Of a DNA stretch of 64,000 nucleotides, positions 32,589 to 41,088 are shown one piece after another. The stretch lies in contig JACKBY010000014.1 of assembly GCA_020634335.1 (NCBI GenBank), forward strand, positions 15,601 through 79,600, in the 5' to 3' direction. Made by a program: the position numbers and the translations under genes. Origin of the DNA: Promineifilum sp. Lineage in GTDB: Bacteria; Chloroflexota; Anaerolineae; Promineifilales; Promineifilaceae. The notes under the pieces were generated by a model, which searched no databases, was not told the origin of the DNA, and was given only the letters and a program-made list of their open reading frames with translations. Every line of letters starts with the position of its first letter. The stretch's first letter is position 1.

Positions 32589-33461
32589 TTATGCGCCTAT
32601 CCGCACATTCGCATCCTCAACGATTTCCCTCACCCAGGTCAGGCTTTTCTCAATCATCGGCCCGCCCTGGCCTTCGCATTCGATGCTGACCACACCTTGG
32701 TAGCCGATGTCGACCAGGATGTCGAAGCAGCGGCGGATGTTATCGACGTTAACGCCGTCACCAATAGCCGTCTGGCTGACGGCGATGCCGGTCAGTTCGC
32801 CGCGCATGGCCGCCGCCAGCGACTGACTGACGTCCTTGACGTGGACGTGGCTGACCTTGGTCTTGAAGCGTTCCAGGAAAGCCACCGGGTCTTGTCCGGC
32901 GATGAACGTATTGCCGGTGTCCATGTTCATGCGCAGCAGCGGCGTGTCGAAAAAGCCCAGCATCCGCTCCATGAACTCCGGTTTGGTGGTGTAATAGCCG
33001 TGGGGTTCGACATTGATGATCATGTCGTAGCGCGCCGCGACCTCCAGCACATTGCCGTAGATGCGTTTCATCATCTCCAGCACCTGCTCGTCGCTCAGGT
33101 CATCCGGCTTGTGCATGTTGTCGGTCGTGTCGATATGATCACAACCCGCCAGGTAGGCCCAGCGGATAGAATTCTTGATGTAGGTCTCGGCCAGCGCCGC
33201 GGCCGCGGGCGACGACAGGGGGAAGGCCGCATCCAGTTGCGAGAAGCGCACGCCATAGCGCGTCATCTTTTCGCGCAGGGCCAGCGGGTCTTCCCAGAGG
33301 GCGACGTGGGGCTGATAGCCCAGGCCGTGGATCCAGCTCACGCCGTCGATGGTGCCACATTCGATATAATGGACGTCATTCCGCTGCGCCCACTGCAAAC
33401 ACTGCTCAAAGCTCCAATAGGCGCTGTTGAAGGCGTCTGTATGAAAGCCGATTTCGATCAT
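32589..33461 (-). CDS. Sugar phosphate isomerase/epimerase 2
   Basis: A 290-residue barrel of the same superfamily. Metal-ligand segments: IINVEPHGYYTTKPE (Glu), LRMNMDTGNTFI (Asp), VSHVHVKDVSQ (His) and VVSIECEGQG (Glu). The start IEIGFHTDAFNSAYWSFEQC and the turn RWAYLAGCDHIDTTDNMHKP fit D-tagatose-3-epimerase or inosose-dehydratase-like enzymes. The ribosome site AGGGGG precedes the ATG with suitable spacing. Next to it lie another epimerase and the sugar-binding lipoprotein. Confidence 0.85.
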   Translation of the reverse strand: MIEIGFHTDAFNSAYWSFEQCLQWAQRNDVHYIECGTIDGVSWIHGLGYQPHVALWEDPLALREKMTRYGVRFSQLDAAFPLSSPAAAALAETYIKNSIRWAYLAGCDHIDTTDNMHKPDDLSDEQVLEMMKRIYGNVLEVAARYDMIINVEPHGYYTTKPEFMERMLGFFDTPLLRMNMDTGNTFIAGQDPVAFLERFKTKVSHVHVKDVSQSLAAAMRGELTGIAVSQTAIGDGVNVDNIRRCFDILVDIGYQGVVSIECEGQGGPMIEKSLTWVREIVEDANVRIGA

Positions 33462-33477
33462 GGTTGGCCCCCTGTCA

Positions 33478-33555
33478 GCAGGTCAGTGAGTCAGTAGGTC
33501 AGTGAATCGGTTCGGCCGATCACTGACCACTGACCACTGACCTACTGCTTACTGT
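33478..33555. repeat. CAGTGAC-type heptamer hairpin element
   Basis: Left GTCAGTGA GTCAGTAG GTCAGTGA (eight-base units); right CACTGAC CACTGAC CACTGAC CTACTGC TTACTGT TTACTGC (seven-base units). It ends exactly at the stop of the binding protein gene. Confidence 0.8.
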
Positions 33556-34833
33556 TTACTGCGTGCCGCCCCAATCCTCGGGGAAGCCGGGCATTTCCTC
33601 GCAACCGCACATGGCGTAGTGCAACGGCGGCATGCCGGGTTGCACGAACTCAGCCAGGTTTTCCTGGGTCACTGACGGCTGAGGCAAGCGCCACGGCTTG
33701 GGCACTTCCTTGCCTTGCAGCACGTCAAGCGCGGCGATGACCGCCGTGCGCCACTGGAACGTCGGGAACGTCGGGGCGATAGCCGTCAGGTCGTTTTCCT
33801 GCCACTTCACCAGGAAGTCCTGCTGGTCCTCGCCGTTGATGACCGGATAGGGTGCGCCCGCGTCCTCGAAGGCTTCGATAGCGGCCACGGCCGTCGCGCC
33901 CGCGTCCATCCACACGCCGTCGATCTGGCCGTGCTTCTGGATGGCGTCGGTGATGATGGTCTTGACCTTGTCGTTGTTGCCGTCGCCGAAAGCGACTTCA
34001 ACCACGTCGATGCCGCGATCCTCGAAAACCTGCTTGGCGGCCGCCCAACGAGTCTCCAGCACGTCGACGCCGGGCAAGATGCGCAAGGCGACGACCTTCG
34101 ATCCCGGTTCCAGGTTATCGGCCAGGAACGACGCGCCGGTGTAGCCGAACGCATAGCCGCCGATGGGCTGGACGAAGGTGGCCGGGCAGTCAGTCTGCAC
34201 GCCGCGGTCGAAGACGACGACGGGCAGGCTCTTGCAAGCCTCTTCCACGGCCGGGGTCAGGGCCAGAGTGGTGTTGGGGCTGACGATCAGGACGTCGCAG
34301 TCTCCGCCGGCGACCAGGTCCTGGATATCGGAAATCTGTTTTTCATCGCTGCCTTCGGCATCGACGTGGATCCACTGGGTGATCTCCGGGTGGAGAGCGA
34401 CTTCGTGTTCCATCGTGTTATAGCCGACGACGCGCCACGGGTTGTTGACACCCGCGTTGGAGAAGCAGAAGGTGTAGGGGCCTTCCTTGGCAAATTCGCT
34501 GGTGTCGATGAAGTTCGGCTCCAGGTATTGCAACCACGGCTGACCTTCCGGCCCTTCGGGGGTCACGCTCATCAGGCGAATGGAGTTATCCAGGTCTTCC
34601 TGAGAGAAGAACTGTTCGGCCACGGCTGCGGCCTCCATTCCCAACCCCGCGCCGGTGGCGGCCGTCTCATCGACCGCTTGCTCGACGTCGCCGGCTGCTT
34701 CTTCGACATCGCCGGCTGCTTCTTCGACCTCCCCGGCCACTTCTTCGTCCGGGGTTGCCGCGCCGCCACAGGCCACCAGGCCCACCACCAGCAGCAAGGA
34801 CAATAACAAAAACAAGATACGCAACGGTTTCAT
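33556..34833 (-). CDS. Sugar ABC transporter substrate-binding lipoprotein (CUT2 type)
   Basis: A 425-residue receptor. The signal ends in the lipobox VGLVACGG. An acidic spacer with EVEEAAGDVEEAAGDVEQA repeats runs to about residue 60. The two-lobe periplasmic-binding fold follows: YTFCFSNAGVNNPWRVVGYN, the family-1 motif LIVSPNTTLALTPAVEEACK, VVVFDRGVQTDCPATFV, and VWMDAGATAVAAIEAFEDAG near the hinge. CUT2 receptors bind monosaccharides such as ribose, xylose, galactose or inositol. The Cys-rich C-terminus (MCGCEEMPGF) is unusual. GGAGGAG precedes the ATG; two permeases and an ATPase follow upstream on the strand. Substrate not predictable. Confidence 0.88.
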   Translation of the reverse strand: MKPLRILFLLLSLLLVVGLVACGGAATPDEEVAGEVEEAAGDVEEAAGDVEQAVDETAATGAGLGMEAAAVAEQFFSQEDLDNSIRLMSVTPEGPEGQPWLQYLEPNFIDTSEFAKEGPYTFCFSNAGVNNPWRVVGYNTMEHEVALHPEITQWIHVDAEGSDEKQISDIQDLVAGGDCDVLIVSPNTTLALTPAVEEACKSLPVVVFDRGVQTDCPATFVQPIGGYAFGYTGASFLADNLEPGSKVVALRILPGVDVLETRWAAAKQVFEDRGIDVVEVAFGDGNNDKVKTIITDAIQKHGQIDGVWMDAGATAVAAIEAFEDAGAPYPVINGEDQQDFLVKWQENDLTAIAPTFPTFQWRTAVIAALDVLQGKEVPKPWRLPQPSVTQENLAEFVQPGMPPLHYAMCGCEEMPGFPEDWGGTQ

Positions 34834-34950
34834 GGATTCTCCTCCGACTCAACAAGTTGTAAAGTGGTTAAATGTTCGCTATGGCGCGTGAGTGCGGGCC
34901 GCGCCGCCCGTTCCAACGGACTCTCCTGACAGGCATCACCTCCTCAGTTT

Positions 34951-35028
34951 CGAGATACGAAATACGAGATACGAGTTCAGAAGAACGCGCGTTCCTAACT
35001 CGTATTTCGTATCTCGTATTTCGTATTT
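34951..35028. repeat. Heptamer-repeat hairpin element
   Basis: AAATACGAGATACGAGTT on the left pairs with AACTCGTATTTCGTATCTCG on the right; units ATACGAA/ATACGAG. The right arm is adjacent to the end of the permease gene. Confidence 0.8.
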
Positions 35029-36030
35029 TCATCTGCTTTTCCTGGTGCTATAGGCCGTGTAGGCCACGGCGCTGATGATGATGAGGCCCTGCACGGCGTC
35101 GCGCAGCGGCTTGGGCAGGCCCATCAGATTCAGTAAAGTAAACAATACCTCCAGCGCCAGCGCGCCGGTCATGGCCGCGGGGACGGAACCCCGGCCGCCC
35201 AGCAGCATCGTGCCGCCCAGCACGGCCGCGGCAATCGACTGCATCTCCAGCCCCGTGCCCGCCTCGATGGACACGCCGCCACGCCCGGCCACCATAATGC
35301 CCGACACCACGGCCGATACCGCGCAAATCACAAAAGCCGAGATGCGCATCAGGTTGACGTTGACACCTGACAGCCGGGAGGCGCGCGGGTTATCGCCGAG
35401 GGCCAGTAGCTGGCGGCCGTAATTCAGACGGTGCAGCAGCAGCCAGTAGATGATGCCGAAGATGACCAGCAAGATAACCGCGTAGGGGAACTGGCGCAGC
35501 CCGAACAGGCCCTCGATGCCGCCTCGCCCCCACATGCGCAGATTGTCGGGCAGATAGCCCCGCGGCGCGCCGCCGGACCAGAACAGCCCCACGCCGCGCA
35601 CGATGAGCAACATCCCCAGCGTGGCGATGAGCGACGGCACTTTCAGATAGGTCGTCACCGCGCCGTTGATCAGCCCGATGAGCACGCCGCCGGCCAGCAG
35701 AAACAGGATCACCCACCAGGTTGCGCCGGGATCGTTATTCGCCAGGATGGCGCTAATGATGACCGTTGAGGTGACGACCGAGCCGACCGACAGATCGAAC
35801 CCACCCGACACGAGCACGAACACCTGCCCGGCCGTCAGGATCATCAAAGGCGCGGCGCGAGCCACAAAGGTCAGGAAACTATCGGGCTGGTAGAAGACCG
35901 GGTTTAGATAGCCGACAGCCACCAGCAGCACCACGGCGATGAGATAGACCGGGTTCAGGCCTCGCAGCCACCCCCACACCCGCGCCCCGGCCGATGCGGA
36001 GTCTGTCGTCGTTGCTGTGATTTGTGTCAT
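35029..36030 (-). CDS. Sugar ABC transporter permease (CUT2, RbsC-like) 1
   Basis: A 333-residue integral membrane protein with about eight to ten spans. It shows the RbsC-family segments GGFDLSVGSVVTST (SGGxDLSVGS) near residue 75 and LALGDNPRASRLSGVNVN (GxNxxAAxxSGI) near 225, with VLGGTMLLGGRGSVPAAMTG near 280. It transports monosaccharides together with the ATPase at 37246 and the second permease. AGAGAGG precedes the ATG. The stop lies just before a heptamer hairpin. Confidence 0.9.
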   Translation of the reverse strand: MTQITATTTDSASAGARVWGWLRGLNPVYLIAVVLLVAVGYLNPVFYQPDSFLTFVARAAPLMILTAGQVFVLVSGGFDLSVGSVVTSTVIISAILANNDPGATWWVILFLLAGGVLIGLINGAVTTYLKVPSLIATLGMLLIVRGVGLFWSGGAPRGYLPDNLRMWGRGGIEGLFGLRQFPYAVILLVIFGIIYWLLLHRLNYGRQLLALGDNPRASRLSGVNVNLMRISAFVICAVSAVVSGIMVAGRGGVSIEAGTGLEMQSIAAAVLGGTMLLGGRGSVPAAMTGALALEVLFTLLNLMGLPKPLRDAVQGLIIISAVAYTAYSTRKSR

Positions 36031-36046
36031 AACACCTCTCTGGAAA

Positions 36047-36134
36047 TTACGAATGACGAATGACGAATGACGAATGAAGTGAACGCTCCTAATTCGTAAT
36101 TCGTAATTCGTATTTCGTTATTCGTCATTCGTCT
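36047..36134. repeat. Heptamer-repeat hairpin element (clearest copy)
   Basis: Left arm TTACGAA TGACGAA TGACGAA TGACGAA (36047-36074). Right arm TTCGTAA TTCGTAA TTCGTAT TTCGTTA TTCGTCA TTCGTCT (36093-36134). The right arm abuts the stop codon of the next gene upstream. Period is exactly seven bases on both arms. Confidence 0.9.
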
Positions 36135-37151
36135 CTATCCCTGTTCCGCCTTCGACCGGAAGGTATAGAAGCCCACGGCCAAAATGATGATCGCTCCACG
36201 CAGGATCTGCTTCAGGTAGGCGTCGATGCCGATCTGGTTGAACATCGTGTCCAGCAGGCTGAAGATGAGCACGCCGGCCAGCGTGCCCCACACGCCCCCC
36301 TTGCCGCCCGACAGCGCCGTGCCGCCGATGACCGTGGCGGCGATAGACTCCAGGTCATACAACCCGTCGGTGCCCACCCAGGGCGCGCCCGACCGCAAGC
36401 GGCTGACGACAAACAGGCCGGTCAGAACGGCCGTTACGCTGCACATTACATGGGCCAGCGTCAGGATGCGGTCGGTGTGCAGCCCCGACAGGCGCGCCCC
36501 TTCTGCGTTGCCGCCCACCGCGTAGAGATGCGCCCCGTAGCGCGTGCGGCGCAGAATAAACCAGCCCACCAGCACCACCCCGAACAGCACCAGCACCGAG
36601 ATGGGCACCGGGCCGATTGCGTCATAGGCAAAGCTCTGGAAACTGGAAGGCACCGAGCCGGCGAAATTAGTGAAGGTAGCATTGAGCAGGCCTTTCAGGA
36701 TCAGCCCCACGCCCAGCGTGGCGATGAGCGGGTTCACCTTCAGTTTGGTAATGATCGTGCCGTTGAGCAGGCCGATGACGATGCCGATGGCGATCAGCAC
36801 GAGCACCGTCCACCACACGCGGTCGGGTTCGCCGGCCATCAGGAACGACGCGCCCACGGCCGTCACACTGACCGTATAGGCCACCGACAGATCAATGGAC
36901 GCGCCGATCATCACGAACGTCTGCCCCACGGCCACAATGCCCAGCGCCACCGACCGCACCAGAATATTGGTCAGGATGGTCGGGTTAAAGATAAACAGCT
37001 GATCGTCAATGCCGAAGAACAGGTCGAGCAGGATCGAGGCCAAAAAAATGATGACCAGGATGCCGTAGACAGGCGGGATATTGCGCGCCCGCACCCAGGC
37101 CCGCGCCCGGTCAAGAGCCGTTGGAGATGGGGATGATGTTATTGCCGCCAT
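36135..37151 (-). CDS. Sugar ABC transporter permease (CUT2, RbsC-like) 2
   Basis: A 338-residue membrane protein homologous to the previous permease. It has TFVMIGASIDLSVAYTVSV near residue 90, AVGGNAEGARLSGLHTDRIL near 230, and ESIAATVIGGTALSGGKGG near 285, which are the CUT2 permease motifs. AGGAGAAG precedes the ATG. Two different permeases imply a heterodimeric channel, as in the rhamnose or autoinducer-2 transporters. Position between ATPase and permease 1 gives the operon order ATPase, permease 2, permease 1, receptor (minus strand). Confidence 0.9.
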   Translation of the reverse strand: MAAITSSPSPTALDRARAWVRARNIPPVYGILVIIFLASILLDLFFGIDDQLFIFNPTILTNILVRSVALGIVAVGQTFVMIGASIDLSVAYTVSVTAVGASFLMAGEPDRVWWTVLVLIAIGIVIGLLNGTIITKLKVNPLIATLGVGLILKGLLNATFTNFAGSVPSSFQSFAYDAIGPVPISVLVLFGVVLVGWFILRRTRYGAHLYAVGGNAEGARLSGLHTDRILTLAHVMCSVTAVLTGLFVVSRLRSGAPWVGTDGLYDLESIAATVIGGTALSGGKGGVWGTLAGVLIFSLLDTMFNQIGIDAYLKQILRGAIIILAVGFYTFRSKAEQG

Positions 37152-37165
37152 AACTTCTCCTAATA

Positions 37166-37264
37166 ATTACGAATGACGAACGACGAATGACCAATTAAGA
37201 GCGCCTCTTCACAACGGCGGTTCTTCACTCGTCACTCGTCATTCGTCATTTGTCACTCGTCTTT
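37166..37264. repeat. Heptamer-repeat hairpin element
   Basis: Left TTACGAA TGACGAA CGACGAA TGACCAA (37167-37194); right TCGTCAC TCGTCAT TCGTCAT TTGTCAC TCGTCTT (37229-37263). The spacer contains CACAACG, as in the copy at 32482. The right arm overlaps the last codons of the ATPase gene. Confidence 0.85.
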
Positions 37265-38820
37265 TGTCCTGTCGCCAGATGCATGATCTGCGCCTCGCTC
37301 GACCCGGCGGGCAGCTCGCCAACGATGGCCCCGTCCCACATCACGATGATGCGGTCGCTCATGCCGATCACCTCCGGCAGTTCCGAGGAGATCATCAGCA
37401 CCGCCGCGCCTGCCCGCGCCAGCTCGCGGATGTGCTCGTGGATGCTGGCCTTGGCTTCCACGTCGATGCCGCGCGTCGGCTCGTCAAAGATCAGGACGTC
37501 GGCGTTAGTCGCCAGCCACTTCGCCAGCACCACCTTCTGCTGATTGCCGCCGCTGAGAAAGCGCACCTCACGGTCCATCGTCGGCGCGCGCACGTCCACG
37601 CGCTGCGCCAGAGCCAACGCCATCGCCTGGTCGCCGTCCGTGCCGTTGCGGAAGGCGCGGCTCAGTTTGCGCTGCAATGAGCGCAGCGTGAGCATGATGT
37701 TGTCGTTGATGGGCTGCTTGAGCGTCAGCCCCTCGTACTTGCGGTCTTCAGTCACATAGCCGAACCGGTTGCGTATGGCCTGAGCCGGCGATTGCAACAT
37801 GTCGGCCTTGCCCTTGATCTCCATCGTTCCTTCGCGGAAGGGGGCGACGCCAAAAATGGCCTGGGCCAGCGCCGTGCGGCCCGAACCCTGTAAGCCGGCC
37901 ACGCCGACGATCTCGCCCGCGCGCAGCTCCAGATCGATATCGTGCAGCGCCTCGTTCGACGCGCCGCTCAGCCGCAAGACAACCTCGCCCACATCCTCCG
38001 GTCGGGCCCGCTCCGGAAAATATTCCGACAGCACGCGGCCGACCATCAGCTCCACAACGCGGCCCATCGTCAAATCGCTGGTCAATTCGGTGGCGACTTT
38101 CTGGCCGTCCTTGAGCACGGTCACCCGCTGGGCCAGCTCGAACACCTCCACCAGCCGGTGGGAGATAAAAATGACGGCGATGCCACGCGCTTGCAGCCGC
38201 CGCACCAGGTCGGTCAGCACGGCCACTTCCTGCGAGGCCAGCGCCGCCGTCGGCTCGTCCATGATCAGCACCTTGGCGTCGAAGCTGATGGCCTTGGCGA
38301 TCTCCACCACCTGTTGCTGGGCCACGGACAGCGCGCCGAGTTGGGCCGTGGGGTCGATGTCCACGTCGGCCGCCAGCCGCTGCAGGACGGCGTGGGTATC
38401 GGCCTCCAAACGACCGTAATCGATGATCCCGAAGCGGTGGGGTTCGCGCCCGAGGAAGATGTTCTCCATGACGGTGCGCTCGGGCAGCAGATTGAACTCC
38501 TGATAGATGATGCTGATGCCCGCGCGCTGGGCCTCGGACGGATGATTGAAGGTCACCGGCACGCCACCGAGGGAAATCTGGCCCTCGTCCGGCCGATAGG
38601 CCCCGGCCAGCACCTTCATCAGCGTGCTTTTGCCTGCGCCGTTCTCGCCCACGATGGCGTGGACCTCGCCGGGGTAAAAGGCCACCGAGACGTCATCGAG
38701 CGCCAGCACGCCGGGAAATTGCTTGGTGATGTGGGTGACTTCCATGATGGGCGCGACGCCGGCCGCCGCCGGCGCGGGCGTCGGTTCGATAACGATGTCG
38801 GTCAGGAAACTTTCGGCCAT
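37246..38820 (-). CDS. Sugar ABC transporter ATP-binding protein (RbsA-like double ATPase)
   Basis: A 524-residue protein with two ABC modules. Module 1: Walker A GENGAGKST (about residue 58), signature LSVAQQQ and Walker [11 protein letters not shown]. Module 2: degenerate Walker A LQGSGRTAL, signature LSGGNQQKV and Walker B VLIFDEPTRGID. The first signature LSVAQQQ is a common variant in this family. The protein powers uptake of the sugar bound by the receptor at 33556. GGAGCAG lies before the ATG. The last residues overlap the heptamer repeat. Confidence 0.92.
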   Translation of the reverse strand: MAESFLTDIVIEPTPAPAAAGVAPIMEVTHITKQFPGVLALDDVSVAFYPGEVHAIVGENGAGKSTLMKVLAGAYRPDEGQISLGGVPVTFNHPSEAQRAGISIIYQEFNLLPERTVMENIFLGREPHRFGIIDYGRLEADTHAVLQRLAADVDIDPTAQLGALSVAQQQVVEIAKAISFDAKVLIMDEPTAALASQEVAVLTDLVRRLQARGIAVIFISHRLVEVFELAQRVTVLKDGQKVATELTSDLTMGRVVELMVGRVLSEYFPERARPEDVGEVVLRLSGASNEALHDIDLELRAGEIVGVAGLQGSGRTALAQAIFGVAPFREGTMEIKGKADMLQSPAQAIRNRFGYVTEDRKYEGLTLKQPINDNIMLTLRSLQRKLSRAFRNGTDGDQAMALALAQRVDVRAPTMDREVRFLSGGNQQKVVLAKWLATNADVLIFDEPTRGIDVEAKASIHEHIRELARAGAAVLMISSELPEVIGMSDRIIVMWDGAIVGELPAGSSEAQIMHLATGQKTSDK

Positions 38821-38833
38821 AACGCTGCTCCAA

Positions 38834-38905
38834 AATACGAAATACGAGATACGAGATACGAGTTAAGAATGTTCGCTCGTATCTCGTATCTCGTATTTCG
38901 TATCT
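38834..38905. repeat. Heptamer-repeat hairpin element
   Basis: Left ATACGAA ATACGAG ATACGAG ATACGAG; right CTCGTAT CTCGTAT CTCGTAT TTCGTAT. The right arm is translated as the last 12 or so residues of the epimerase gene ending at 38863. Confidence 0.85.
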
Positions 38906-39768
38906 GTCAATAAATTCCTCAAGAACGCCAGGCCCTCCGCGGCAATGGCGTCCTGGCTGGGGGCGATGTCGCGCCAGATGCAGACGGCGCGGGCAATTGA
39001 CGTGACTTCGGGCGTGAAGCTCTCGATGACAACCGCGCTTTGATAGCCTGTGTCCCGCAGGGCCGCGGCCACCTCCGGCCAGCGCACCTGCCCCCGGCCG
39101 GGCACGCCGCGGTCGTTCTCGCAGGCGTGGAAATGATAGAGGCGCTCGCCCGCGCGGCGGATGGCGGCGGCCGAGTCACGCTCTTCCAGATGCATGTGGA
39201 ATGTGTCCAGGTGCAGGCCCACGTTGGGGGTACCGACGGCCTCAACCATCGCCAGCCCCTGCTCGACGACGTTGAGCAGGTCGGTCTCGAAGCGGTTGAG
39301 CAACTCCAGCGCCAGCCGCACGCCGCGCTCGCCGGCATAGGCGGCCAGCGGGCGCAGTTCGGCCGCCGCCCGGTCGCGTTCGCGCTGCCGCGTGTCGCGG
39401 TCGGGGGCCGGCTCCTTGCCCACCGCGCCATAGATCGGCCCGCCGACGACGGGTGTCAGGCTGCCCAGTGTCGGGGCCAGCGTCGCCGCGGCGTCGATCA
39501 GGTCGCGCACGTACTCGGCCGTGGCCCGGCGCTCGTCGGCGTCGGCCGAAGCCAGATTGCGCCCCGGCCCAAAGACGCCGCAAGCCAGCACGCCCAGTCC
39601 GATGCCGGCCGCGTGGTCGGCCAGCGCGGCCACATCGATGGTCTGCGGGGCCTCGAAGGCGATCTCGATCAGGTCGAAGCCCATGCCCCGCACGCGGTCG
39701 AGCAGCGGCAAGTCGGCCGCCGTTCGGAACGGCGAGACGAAATTAAAAGTGTTGACGCCGAATTTCAC
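38863..39768 (-). CDS. Sugar phosphate isomerase/epimerase 3
   Basis: A 301-residue barrel. Ligand segments: RLALELLNRFETDL (Glu), VGLHLDTFHMHLEE (Asp and His), LYHFHACENDRG (His) and AVVIESFTPE (Glu). Start: GTG at 39766-39768 with GGAGATTATTT before it, giving KFGVNTFNF as the mature start; no ATG is available near. The natural domain ends around AFLRNLLT and the remaining DTKYEIRDTSEHS is encoded by the heptamer hairpin. It lies between the transporter ATPase and a Gfo/Idh/MocA dehydrogenase, consistent with D-tagatose-3-epimerase-like or inosose isomerase functions. Confidence 0.85.
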   Translation of the reverse strand: MKFGVNTFNFVSPFRTAADLPLLDRVRGMGFDLIEIAFEAPQTIDVAALADHAAGIGLGVLACGVFGPGRNLASADADERRATAEYVRDLIDAAATLAPTLGSLTPVVGGPIYGAVGKEPAPDRDTRQRERDRAAAELRPLAAYAGERGVRLALELLNRFETDLLNVVEQGLAMVEAVGTPNVGLHLDTFHMHLEERDSAAAIRRAGERLYHFHACENDRGVPGRGQVRWPEVAAALRDTGYQSAVVIESFTPEVTSIARAVCIWRDIAPSQDAIAAEGLAFLRNLLTDTKYEIRDTSEHS

Positions 39769-39783
39769 AAATAATCTCCACCC

Positions 39784-39846
39784 GTGGCGCCGGTTTCACA
39801 GCCGGCATCTGCCTTTACCCGTGCCGGCCACTCATCCGGCGTTACA
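39784..39846. repeat. Type-B GTAGCGCCGG palindromic element (copy 3)
   Basis: GTGGCGCCGGTTTCACAGCC...GGCCACTCATCCGGCGTTACA. The right end supplies the TAA stop of the dehydrogenase gene on the minus strand, as in copy 2. Confidence 0.75.
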
Positions 39847-40999
39847 GGCTCACCTTCTGCCCGTTCCTGGCCGACGCCATCGCCGCGTCCAGCACTTCCA
39901 TTTCCTTCATCCCGTCATAGAAATTGGGTTCAATCGTGCCGCCGGTCTCGATGGCGCGCATGAAATCGACCACGCCGTGGTGGAATTCGTGCTCGTAGCC
40001 GATGAGATGGCCGGGCGGCCACCAGTTGGCGATGTAGTCGTGCTGCCCGGCCTCCGTCGCCAGGATGGTGCGGAAGCCCTGGGCATAGGCCGGGTCGTTG
40101 CGGCTGAACACTTGCAGTTCGTTCATCCGCTCACCGTTGAAAACGATGCTGCCCTCACTGCCGTAGATCTCGAAATAATTGTAATTCTTGCGGCCGGGAG
40201 CAAAGCGCGACACCTCGAACGACCCCAGTACGCCGTTGTCGAACTCGGCGATGAAGAAGGAGGCGTCGTCGACGGTGACAGGCCCGGACTCGGTCGATTC
40301 GCCCGAACCGGCACTGAAGGTGGCCGCCCCCGCGCCGGGCAGCGGCCGTTCGGTAATGAAGTTGGCTGTCATGCCGGTTACGGCGGCGACGTCGCCGATG
40401 AGATAGCGGGCCAGATCCACGCTGTGGGAGCCCAGATCACCATGAGCGCCATAGCCGGCCGTCTCGCGCCGCAGGTGCCAGGTCAGCGGGAAGGACGGGT
40501 CGACGATCCAGTCTTGCAAATAGGTACTGCGCCAGTGGAAGAGGCGGCCGACAAAACCGTCGTCGATGAGCTTCTTCGCCAGCCGCACGGCGGGCACGCG
40601 CCGGTAATTGTGGTTGACGTAGGTCACCACCCCGGCTTTCTCGGCCGCGGCCAGCATCGCCCGCGCCTGCTCCAGCGACACCGCGAACGGCTTCTCCAGG
40701 AAGATGTGTTTGCCGTGTTCGGCGGCGGCCACGGCCATGTCGTGGTGGAGGTAGGTCGGCGTGGCGATATCGACGATGTCGATGTCCGGCCGGGCCACGA
40801 CCTCACGCCAGTCGGTCGACCACTCCTGCCAGCCCCAGTTCTCGGCCAGCGCCTGCGTGCCGGCGGGGTCGGTGCCCACGACCACCTTGAGCACCGGCCG
40901 GATGCCCATGTCGAAGAAGTGGGGCGTGTTGAGCCAGGCATTGCTGTGGGCCTTGCCCATAAATTTGGTGCCGATGATGGCGACATTCATTGTTTTCAC
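39842..40999 (-). CDS. Gfo/Idh/MocA family dehydrogenase 2
   Basis: A 385-residue NAD(P)-dependent sugar dehydrogenase. Rossmann motif VAIIGTKFMGKAHSNAW, cofactor-domain end GKHIFLEKPFAVS with the catalytic Lys of EKP, and the substrate motif GDLGSHSVDLARYL with DxxxHxxD-like spacing. C-terminal EFHHGVVDFMRAI closes the domain. The start may be GTG at 40999 (GAGGGG twelve bases upstream) or ATG at 40990; both are in frame. The protein ends AMASARNGQKVSL just inside a type-B element. It probably acts on the same pathway as the dehydrogenase at 28838. Confidence 0.88.
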   Translation of the reverse strand: MKTMNVAIIGTKFMGKAHSNAWLNTPHFFDMGIRPVLKVVVGTDPAGTQALAENWGWQEWSTDWREVVARPDIDIVDIATPTYLHHDMAVAAAEHGKHIFLEKPFAVSLEQARAMLAAAEKAGVVTYVNHNYRRVPAVRLAKKLIDDGFVGRLFHWRSTYLQDWIVDPSFPLTWHLRRETAGYGAHGDLGSHSVDLARYLIGDVAAVTGMTANFITERPLPGAGAATFSAGSGESTESGPVTVDDASFFIAEFDNGVLGSFEVSRFAPGRKNYNYFEIYGSEGSIVFNGERMNELQVFSRNDPAYAQGFRTILATEAGQHDYIANWWPPGHLIGYEHEFHHGVVDFMRAIETGGTIEPNFYDGMKEMEVLDAAMASARNGQKVSL

Positions 41000-41021
41000 G
41001 ATAGTTATAGTCCCCTCTTAT

Positions 41022-41088
41022 CAGTGACGAATGACGAATGACGAATGAAGGGCGTCTGAACTCGTCACTCGTCGTTCGTCATTCGTCA
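41022..41088. repeat. Heptamer-repeat hairpin element
   Basis: Left TGACGAA TGACGAA TGACGAA TGAAGGG; right CTCGTCA CTCGTCG TTCGTCA TTCGTCA. It fills the gap after the ROK gene stop. Confidence 0.8.

Noticed and set aside
20820..38905. Heptamer arrays taken as CRISPR arrays
   Set aside because: Units are only seven bases, have no unique spacers of constant length, form inverted pairs, and no cas genes are present.
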